19,831 nucleotides of DNA, taken from assembly GCA_019425105.1 (NCBI GenBank), contig JAHYYD010000014.1, forward strand, positions 1 to 19,831, in the 5' to 3' direction. Under the pieces are notes generated by a model that made no database searches, had not been told where the DNA came from, and saw nothing but the letters and a program-made list of their open reading frames with translations. The translations under genes were made by a program, and so were the position numbers. This DNA is from Actinomycetota bacterium. Lineage in GTDB: Bacteria; Actinomycetota; Actinomycetes; Actinomycetales; Actinomycetaceae. Shown piece after piece: positions 14,684 through 19,831 of this stretch; the first letter of the stretch is position 1, and the number at the start of each line of letters is the position of its first letter.

Positions 14684-15805
14684 TCAGAGGGCGAAGGACA
14701 CCCTAAAGTCAGGCTTGCCGTCCTGATCGAGCTTCAGGAGCCCGTTGCTGTCGAACTGCACATCGAGAACCAGCGCGGTATCCACGTCGCGCGTTCCCTC
14801 CATGTAGTACTTGTTCGAGTACGTTGCCGTGAAGGTGACGTGTCCTTGGAAAGCTCCCGGGTCGCTCGCCAGCGGCTCCATGGACGCGGGCATGGTCTTC
14901 ACCGAGACCGCGGTGAGTGCATCGCTCTGAATCGCTAAGGGACACACGGAGTTCTGGTTGCCCGGGATGGATGCGCACGAGTCAATGACCTCCTTGCCAG
15001 CTTCGAGCGCCGCATCCTTCAGATTATTGTTGTAAGTAGCCACCAGGGACACGTCGCTCGCATCGCCGCCGGTATTGCCGCGATGGACGACATCGAGCAC
15101 GGCAACGGTCTCGGGAGTGGCATCGACGTATTCGCTCGGCGCGACCGGCGTAAACGTGTATACGCCCGGATAGAAGAAGAACGTTGTCCCTTCCCCCATG
15201 AGTTGCTTCTTAGGGGCATCGGCGCTCACGTCGCCGACCGTAAATTGGGCGTATCCCTGAGCGTCGACACTCACCTCGGACACCAGAGCATCCTTGACCC
15301 TCCAGTTGCCCAGAACGCCCATCGTGGGCTTCGCTTTCGTCACTGTGAACTGGTGCGTGAAACGCTCACCGTTGACCTGCATAGTCGCGGTCACCGAGCG
15401 CGTGCTCGATTCATCGTTCTTATCGGCAACGACATCTTCGACGACCAAGCGAGACTGGGCCGAGGCCATGACGCCGTCAGTGAGGAAGGTTCGCTGATCG
15501 TTCGGAACGCCCGGATCGACCATCGCAGTTGCGGCGCTGGCATTACCTGCCGCCAGCAGATCCAGATACTTGCGCACCTCGGCCTCGGGCGTGCGCGAAC
15601 TATTGGCAACCTTGATCGCCACCACGCCAGCAATCACCACCACGAGGAGGACACCGACCACGATCCCCATCAGCTTCACGCGCTTCTTACTCGCCGCAGA
15701 CATCGGCGTGAAAGCCACCCCACCGTTGCCAGCAACCGCCGGGCTCGCCCCCGCCGGCGGAGCCGGAATCGGCGCGTCCATCGACTCGTTCTTCTCAGTG
15801 CCCAT
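14684..15805 (-). CDS. Single-pass membrane protein of unknown function, tandem paralogue B
   Basis: A 373-residue protein with the same plan as its neighbours: a short Pro/Ala/Gly-rich cytoplasmic head (1-38), a basic stretch SKKRVK, a membrane helix at ~45-67, then an extracytoplasmic region. That region has RTPEAEVRKYLDLLAAGNAS directly after the helix, YPGVYTFTP near the middle, and a cysteine pair in SCASIPGNQNSVCP. The C-terminal part contains YSNKYYMEGTRDV and ends with DQDGKPDFRVSFAL. Start: ATG at 15805 is 6 nt from GAGGAG. The frame stays open upstream to an ATG at 15880, which would add 25 residues, but that form lacks a ribosome site and has no counterpart in A. Function unknown; a surface or envelope role is inferred from topology. 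It shares its promoter sequence with paralogue C. Confidence 0.87.
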   Translation of the reverse strand: MGTEKNESMDAPIPAPPAGASPAVAGNGGVAFTPMSAASKKRVKLMGIVVGVLLVVVIAGVVAIKVANSSRTPEAEVRKYLDLLAAGNASAATAMVDPGVPNDQRTFLTDGVMASAQSRLVVEDVVADKNDESSTRSVTATMQVNGERFTHQFTVTKAKPTMGVLGNWRVKDALVSEVSVDAQGYAQFTVGDVSADAPKKQLMGEGTTFFFYPGVYTFTPVAPSEYVDATPETVAVLDVVHRGNTGGDASDVSLVATYNNNLKDAALEAGKEVIDSCASIPGNQNSVCPLAIQSDALTAVSVKTMPASMEPLASDPGAFQGHVTFTATYSNKYYMEGTRDVDTALVLDVQFDSNGLLKLDQDGKPDFRVSFAL

Positions 15806-15943
15806 CATGTGCTCCTCACACCCATTGACAATCCGTGACCGAGCCAGCAGCACACCCCGTGTGTCCGGACAATCGGCCATTTAGGCGTGCTCAGTATCAC
15901 GCCACAGATGCCCACAGTCAAAGAGCGCTCACACTGCGGATAA
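15801..15943. repeat. Upstream repeat, copy 1 (before paralogue B)
   Basis: 143 bp identical to 17136-17278 except for two substitutions (in the GCGCTC and CTGCGG stretches). It contains the promoter, leader and ribosome site of paralogue B. The similarity continues into the coding sequence, so the duplicated unit is promoter plus gene. Confidence 0.95.
15893..15921 (-). promoter_or_regulatory. Promoter of membrane protein B
   Basis: Minus-strand TTGACT (15921-15916) and GATACT (15898-15893) are 17 bp apart, a good match to the housekeeping sigma consensus. The leader would be about 80 nt. The same promoter occurs before paralogue C. Confidence 0.65.
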
Positions 15944-15944
15944 A

Positions 15945-15977
15945 CCGTGCCCGTCCGCTTCACGCGGACGGGCACGG
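15945..15977 (-). terminator. Hairpin terminator after membrane protein C
   Basis: CCGTGCCCGTCCGC (15945-15958) and GCGGACGGGCACGG (15964-15977) form a perfect 14-bp stem with a 5-nt loop, 26 bp beyond the stop codon of paralogue C and just upstream of the promoter of B. Confidence 0.8.
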
Positions 15978-16003
15978 CGCAGGAAGCTCACGAGGTGTGC
16001 GCG

Positions 16004-17140
16004 TTAGCGCGTAAAACCTACCGAGAAGTCGGGCTTCCCATCCTCATCCAAAATGAGCACGTCGTTGTCATCCAACTGCGCGATGATCTCTATCTTGGCT
16101 TCAACGTCGCGAGTACCCTCCATGTAGTACTTGTTCGAGTACGTTGCCGTGAAGGTGACAGCAGCCCGGAAGAATGTCGGCTGATCCGGAGATACCGGCC
16201 CGAGGGCCTTCGGCATGGCACCGGAGACCGCAGTGACCGCGTCGCTCTGAATTGCGAAGGGACACACGGAGTTCTGGTTGCCCGGGATGGACGCGCACGA
16301 GTCGACGACCTCCTTGCCAGCATCGAGCGCCGCCGCCGTGAGCTTCGTGTTGTAGGTGGCTGTCATCGAGACGGAGGTACCGTCTCCACTCCACGAATCA
16401 CCGAGGATCGACACGGTTTCCGGGTTGGATTCGGCATACTCGCTCGGTGCGACCGGTGTGAACGTGTACACGCCCGGGTAGAAAAGGAAGGTCGCATCGT
16501 CGCCGTCCTGGCCCGTCCGATGGGCGTCGGCGCTCACGTCGCCGACGGTGAATTGATTGTATCCTCGGGCGTCGACGCTCACCTTGGATACCAGAGCATC
16601 CTTGACCTGCCAGTTGTCCAAGACACCCATCGTGGGCTTCGTCTTCGCCACCGTGAACTCGTGAACGAAACGCTCACCGTTGACCTGCATGGTCGCGGTC
16701 ACCGTACGCGTATCAGACTCGCTTTTCTTACCGTCGTTATCGCCCTCACCAACGCTGATGTCTTCAACAACCAGCAGCGACTGAGCTGACGACATCACCG
16801 AGTCCGTCAAAAATACGCGCTCGTCGTTGGCTACGCCCGGGTCGACCATCGCAGTTGCGGCGCTGGCATTACCTGCCGCCAGCAGATCCAGATACTTGCG
16901 CACCTCGGCCTCGGGCGTGCGCGAACTATTGGCGACCTTGATCGCGACCACGCCAGCGATCACCAGCACGAGGAGGACACCGACGATGATCCCGATCAGT
17001 TTGATGCGTTTCTTACTCGCCGCGGACATCGGCGTGAAAGCCACCCCACCATCGCCACTAGCCGCCGGGCTCGCCCCCGCGGGACCCGCCTGCGGAACCG
17101 GAATCGGCGCGTCCATCGGTTCATTTTTCTCTGTGCCCAT
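16004..17140 (-). CDS. Single-pass membrane protein of unknown function, tandem paralogue C
   Basis: A 378-residue protein closely related to B. Residues 1-42 are a Pro/Ala/Gly-rich cytoplasmic head with a 3-residue insertion relative to B. The membrane helix is at ~48-70, and the extracytoplasmic region has the same landmarks: RTPEAEVRKYLDLLAAGNAS, YPGVYTFTP, SCASIPGNQNSVCP and YSNKYYMEGTRDV. Between these shared blocks it differs strongly from B. Examples are a longer acidic loop, VGEGDNDGKKSESD, after the first extracellular block, and GQDGDDATF before YPGVYTF. ATG at 17140 is 6 nt from GAGGAG, and the upstream in-frame extension seen in B is present here too. It has its own promoter and terminator. 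No domain of known function was recognised with confidence. Confidence 0.87.
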   Translation of the reverse strand: MGTEKNEPMDAPIPVPQAGPAGASPAASGDGGVAFTPMSAASKKRIKLIGIIVGVLLVLVIAGVVAIKVANSSRTPEAEVRKYLDLLAAGNASAATAMVDPGVANDERVFLTDSVMSSAQSLLVVEDISVGEGDNDGKKSESDTRTVTATMQVNGERFVHEFTVAKTKPTMGVLDNWQVKDALVSKVSVDARGYNQFTVGDVSADAHRTGQDGDDATFLFYPGVYTFTPVAPSEYAESNPETVSILGDSWSGDGTSVSMTATYNTKLTAAALDAGKEVVDSCASIPGNQNSVCPFAIQSDAVTAVSGAMPKALGPVSPDQPTFFRAAVTFTATYSNKYYMEGTRDVEAKIEIIAQLDDNDVLILDEDGKPDFSVGFTR

Positions 17141-17278
17141 CATGTGCTCCTCACACCCATTGACAATCCGTGACCGAGCCAGCAGCACACCCCGTGTGTC
17201 CGGACAATCGGCCATTTAGGCGTGCTCAGTATCACGCCACAGATGCCCACAGTCAAAGAGCACTCACACTACGGATAA
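17136..17278. repeat. Upstream repeat, copy 2 (before paralogue C)
   Basis: Second copy of the 143-bp promoter/leader sequence, offset by 1335 bp from copy 1, with two substitutions. Sequence similarity to copy 1 stops just after GGATAA, where the terminator hairpin of the preceding unit begins. Confidence 0.95.
17228..17256 (-). promoter_or_regulatory. Promoter of membrane protein C
   Basis: Minus-strand TTGACT (17256-17251) and GATACT (17233-17228) with a 17-bp spacer, identical to the promoter of B. Confidence 0.65.
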
Positions 17279-17280
17279 GG

Positions 17281-17310
17281 GGTGCCCGTGGGCAGACACG
17301 GACGGGCACC
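17281..17310 (-). terminator. Hairpin terminator after the small gene
   Basis: GGTGCCCGT (17281-17289) pairs with ACGGGCACC (17302-17310), a 9-bp stem with a 12-nt loop, 19 bp past the stop codon of the small open frame. An alternative inner pairing CCGTG/CACGG exists. It would end the thiL transcript. Confidence 0.6.
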
Positions 17311-17329
17311 GGGTGTATAGGACCCTGTG

Positions 17330-17521
17330 TCAGTCGTCGCTATCAGTTTCCATCTCAACGACGGGCAGCGCCTTCGTCGGCGGCACGCAAGCATCGCCGC
17401 GCAGCGCGGGCAGGGACAGTCCGGCGGTCGCTGGAATCTCCTCCGACGACTCCGCGAGTTTACGCGCCACGCGCGACATCGGTCGGGACGATGCCTCGTG
17501 GCCTTCGGTCGTTCGCTTCAT
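17330..17521 (-). CDS. Small hypothetical protein
   Basis: A 63-residue open frame of no recognised family. The N-terminal half is basic to mixed (MKRTTEGHEASSRPMSRVAR), the C-terminus is acidic (EMETDSDD), and there is one cysteine and no membrane segment or signal peptide. Third codon positions are strongly G/C, as in the surrounding genes. A purine-rich stretch (GAGAGGAAGAG) precedes the ATG at 17521. An in-frame ATG at 17566 would add 15 residues. A terminator hairpin follows the stop codon at the spacing seen for the neighbouring genes. These points favour a real gene, possibly co-transcribed with thiL 78 bp upstream. It could still be chance open frame in high-GC DNA. Outside this frame, 17141-17599 holds only the promoter of C and the terminator listed here. 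Confidence 0.45.
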   Translation of the reverse strand: MKRTTEGHEASSRPMSRVARKLAESSEEIPATAGLSLPALRGDACVPPTKALPVVEMETDSDD

Positions 17522-17599
17522 CCTTACGCTCTTCCTCTCAGATTCCTGCGCTGAGCACGCCGCCATCCAGCGGCCCCACGCTCAGCGGCCCACATCACA

Positions 17600-18595
17600 C
17601 TAGTCTACGGAATCCGTCTGGAAATGGTCCCACGCCCCGCGCAGGACCTCTCCATCGAACATTGCGCAGGGTTCCTCACCCGACTCACATGCGCGGGCTC
17701 GGCCGAGCACTCGGAATCCCTCCGGTAGCCGCGCGTCCTGCGGGAATACGGCGAGCATGCCGTGCTCCTCGCCTCCCTGGAGCACCCACCTCACCGGATC
17801 TGCTCGGCAGATCAGAGCCGGTGCCTGCAGGTGCCAGGCCTCCTCCTCGATCGCGGGCCGATCAAACTCAATGACGACTCCCGAGGCCTTGGCAATGCGC
17901 GTGGCGTCCGCTGCCGGCCCATCTGACAGATCCATCATGGCCCGCGCGCCCGCAGCGGCGGCAGCCACGCCTGATCCGAGCGGAGGGGATGGCGCGCGGT
18001 AGGTCTCAACAAAGGGAGCCAGGTCACCGAGCTGCTCAACGCCTCGAGCCGACGGATCGACGTGTCCACCCTCCAAGAGATCGAGGCCGGCGTAGGAATA
18101 GCCGAGAGTACCGCTCACCGCCACGACATCTCCGGGGCGCGCGCCATCGCGTCGCACCACCGGCCCCGGACAATAGCCGAAGGCCGTAATCGAAATAACG
18201 AGCTTCTCCCCCGCGCTCAGGTCTCCACCGACGACGCCCGCGTCGGCCTGACGCGCGCGGTCCCCCAGGCCTCGTACGACGTCCAGGAATACGTCAGCGT
18301 CCATGTTCCGGGGAGCCACCACCGATGCGACCAGAGCTGAGGGCCGTCCTCCCATCGCATCGATATCCGCGAGGTTTTGCGCGGCAACGCGGGCTCCGAC
18401 CTCGTAGCCGGTTGACCACGAGAGGTGAAAATGCTGGTCCTCCACCATGACATCCGTCGTCACGATAAACGAGCCTTCGGGAGCTGCGACCTCGGCGCAG
18501 TCGTCGCCGATGCCAATGATCGTGCGCTCGCCACGCGGGAAAGACTCGCGGAAATGGGACACCAACTGGGCCTCGGACAGGTCACCTAACTTCAT
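17600..18595 (-). CDS. thiL: Thiamine-monophosphate kinase
   Basis: A 331-residue ThiL, which phosphorylates thiamine monophosphate to the active cofactor thiamine diphosphate using ATP. The family motifs are in order: GIGDDCA (28-34), TTDVMVEDQHFH (46-57), NLADIDAMGGRPSAL (74-88), GGDLS (123-127) and MMDLSDGPAADA (220-231). The aspartates in these motifs bind the magnesium ions. The start is ATG at 18595, giving the usual MKLGDLSE N-terminus. No Shine-Dalgarno sequence is visible, but TAGGCT lies exactly 7 nt upstream, suggesting a leaderless mRNA. An upstream ATG at 18640 is disfavoured because it overlaps the end of the neighbouring gene. No other thiamine genes are nearby. Confidence 0.95.
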   Translation of the reverse strand: MKLGDLSEAQLVSHFRESFPRGERTIIGIGDDCAEVAAPEGSFIVTTDVMVEDQHFHLSWSTGYEVGARVAAQNLADIDAMGGRPSALVASVVAPRNMDADVFLDVVRGLGDRARQADAGVVGGDLSAGEKLVISITAFGYCPGPVVRRDGARPGDVVAVSGTLGYSYAGLDLLEGGHVDPSARGVEQLGDLAPFVETYRAPSPPLGSGVAAAAAGARAMMDLSDGPAADATRIAKASGVVIEFDRPAIEEEAWHLQAPALICRADPVRWVLQGGEEHGMLAVFPQDARLPEGFRVLGRARACESGEEPCAMFDGEVLRGAWDHFQTDSVD

Positions 18596-18602
18596 GAAAG
18601 AC

Positions 18603-18608
18603 AGCCTA
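18603..18608 (-). promoter_or_regulatory. -10 box for a possible leaderless thiL mRNA
   Basis: Minus-strand TAGGCT fits the TANNNT pattern and ends 7 nt before the thiL ATG, the same geometry as the response regulator promoter at 1121-1126. No -35 box is evident. Confidence 0.35.
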
Positions 18609-18641
18609 GTCGCGTGCGCCTCGCTGCGCCGCGAGGGCAAC

Positions 18642-19490
18642 TTACCTTTCCAGGCCTCGCACGGTCTGCGAGGCGAAGAGGCACGTCGCTGCCGCGCTGG
18701 CCACGTTCAAGGACTCCGCGTCCCCCGTCATCGGAATCGACACGAGCGCGTCGCACAGGCGCATCTCGTCCCCCGACAGGCCTCGCGCCTCGTTCCCAAA
18801 CACCCAGGCGTGGGACTGAGATAGGCGGGAGCGAGCGGATACCCCCTGCACGAGGAGGTCAGACAAGCTCAGTGAACCCGCACCGCCGCTGGTGCCCAGG
18901 AGAGCAGCGCTACGGCCGTGAATGAGGGCGCGGGCTTCGGCAAAGGACGGAACAACGCACACGGGAATATGGAAAACAGAACCGGCACTCGAGCGCACGA
19001 CCTTCGGACTCGCGGTATCCACCGTTCCCGCGACGGCCACGACACCAACCGCGCCGAACGCGTCCGCCGTGCGAATGATCGTACCGACGTTACCGGGATC
19101 GCGTCCCTGGGCAAGCACGACGATCGTCTCGCCCACACGCGGTTCAGGCAGCTCTCGCGAGAGGGCATCCAACGAAGCAACCGCACAGATTCCCTGGGAA
19201 TCCCCCGAGAGCGCAGCCGATACCTCAGGAGTGACCGGGTGAACCCAGCGCGTCACGCGTCGGGCGGCCTCCACGACATCCGCGTGGGCCTCCCAGGCGT
19301 CCTGCCGCACATACACGTCACGCACGCACGCGCCGCGGTGCGTGACAAGTTCGCGCACGGCCTGAGGCCCCTCGACGAGCATCAGGCCGCAGCGCGAACG
19401 CGCCGAGCGCCCGACCAGACCCGACACCCTGCGCACGCGATCGGCGCGGGGATTATCGAGAACGGTCAGGCGCTCGGCGGAAAGGCTCAC
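18642..19490 (-). CDS. SpoU/TrmH-family RNA 2'-O-ribose methyltransferase
   Basis: A 282-residue member of the SpoU class (knotted SPOUT fold), which transfers a methyl group from S-adenosylmethionine to a ribose 2'-OH in rRNA or tRNA. An N-terminal RNA-binding region (~10-110; LMLVEGPQAVREL) precedes the catalytic domain. Motif 1 is DPGNVGTIIRTADAFGA (131-147) with the catalytic arginine R140. Motif 2 is VFGNEARGLS (230-239) with E234. Motif 3 is SIPMTGDAESLNVASA (251-266). The start is GTG at 19490, only 3 bp after the rplT stop, so it is translated from the rplT message. The rplT-spoU order is standard in actinobacteria, where it is often annotated tsnR-like. The exact target nucleotide cannot be told from sequence. 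Confidence 0.93.
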   Translation of the reverse strand: MSLSAERLTVLDNPRADRVRRVSGLVGRSARSRCGLMLVEGPQAVRELVTHRGACVRDVYVRQDAWEAHADVVEAARRVTRWVHPVTPEVSAALSGDSQGICAVASLDALSRELPEPRVGETIVVLAQGRDPGNVGTIIRTADAFGAVGVVAVAGTVDTASPKVVRSSAGSVFHIPVCVVPSFAEARALIHGRSAALLGTSGGAGSLSLSDLLVQGVSARSRLSQSHAWVFGNEARGLSGDEMRLCDALVSIPMTGDAESLNVASAAATCLFASQTVRGLER

Positions 19491-19493
19491 CTA

Positions 19494-19831
19494 TCAGGCC
19501 TTGGGGGCGTTGATGTCGGCGGGCAGCGCGTCCTTGGCGACCTTCACCAGGGCGTTGAACGCGTTGATGTCGTTCACGGCCAGCTCGGCCAGCATGCGAC
19601 GGTCGACCTCAACGCCGGCCAGGTTCAGGCCCTGGATGAGGCGGTTGTAGGTCAGGCCCTGGGCGCGGGACGCAGCGTTAATGCGCTGGATCCACAGACG
19701 ACGGAAGTCGCCCTTCTTGGCCTTGCGGTCGCGGTAGGAGTAGACGAAGGAGTGAGTGACCTGCTCCTTGGCCTTACGGTACATGCGCGAGCGCTGGCCA
19801 CGGTAGCCGGAGGCCTGCTCGAGTACGGTAC
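19494..19831 (-). CDS. rplT: 50S ribosomal protein L20 (N-terminus missing at window edge)
   Basis: The 3' portion of the L20 gene, a primary 23S rRNA-binding protein needed early in large-subunit assembly. The frame is open to the right edge and reads [20 protein letters not shown] at the edge, then [30 protein letters not shown] and [11 protein letters not shown], all typical of L20. About 15 codons upstream of the internal Met at 19784 are visible; the true start, roughly 15 codons further, lies outside the window. The C-terminal tail ends DINAPKA, slightly extended and Ala/Asp-rich. In actinobacteria rplT normally follows infC and rpmI, which would lie beyond the right edge. The next gene starts 3 bp after its stop. 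Confidence 0.97.
   Translation of the reverse strand, partial: TVLEQASGYRGQRSRMYRKAKEQVTHSFVYSYRDRKAKKGDFRRLWIQRINAASRAQGLTYNRLIQGLNLAGVEVDRRMLAELAVNDINAFNALVKVAKDALPADINAPKA

Noticed and set aside
13265..17140. Paralogue array as an insertion sequence or transposon
   Set aside because: No transposase, no terminal inverted repeats and no target duplication; the repeats are promoter plus gene duplications.
1..19831. CRISPR array, tRNA or rRNA genes
   Set aside because: No regularly spaced short repeats and no tRNA or rRNA-like sequence noticed on either strand by eye.

Overview
This is a high-GC actinobacterial chromosome segment. The gene content and order fit the Actinomycetaceae (Actinomyces/Schaalia type). 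That placement is inferred from protein character and synteny, not from a marker gene. Almost every gene is on the minus strand; only rpmB is on the plus strand.

Region 1 (1-465): the 5' end of a secreted GH29 alpha-L-fucosidase gene that runs off the left edge. Its leader carries two tandem small dyads with an identical core, and a terminator-like hairpin separates it from the gene upstream.

Region 2 (466-8065): a tightly packed minus-strand operon of conserved housekeeping genes. In order of transcription it holds a DhaL/FakA-like protein, recG, rsmD, coaD, a SepIVA/DivIVA-like coiled-coil gene, yceD (DUF177) and rnc. Start and stop codons overlap at four junctions. It ends with a NarL-type response regulator that probably has its own promoter, with a -10 box placed for a leaderless message.

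Region 3 (8066-8648): a divergent promoter region, rpmB encoding a zinc-type (four-cysteine) L28, and two strong hairpin terminators between the convergent rpmB and putA genes.

Region 4 (8649-13264): a large bifunctional proline utilisation enzyme (PRODH plus P5C dehydrogenase plus a C-terminal domain) preceded in the same orientation by a TetR regulator, with candidate operators at both promoters.

Region 5 (13265-17599): three tandem paralogous genes for single-pass membrane proteins. Each has a Pro/Ala-rich cytoplasmic head, one membrane helix and about 300 extracytoplasmic residues with a conserved cysteine pair. Each is followed by its own hairpin. Two copies share near-identical promoters and a patchwork of identical and divergent coding blocks. 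This is the least explained and most interesting part of the window. A small unrecognised gene lies just upstream.

Region 6 (17600-19831): thiL (thiamine-monophosphate kinase), a SpoU-family RNA 2'-O-methyltransferase, and rplT (L20), which runs off the right edge.
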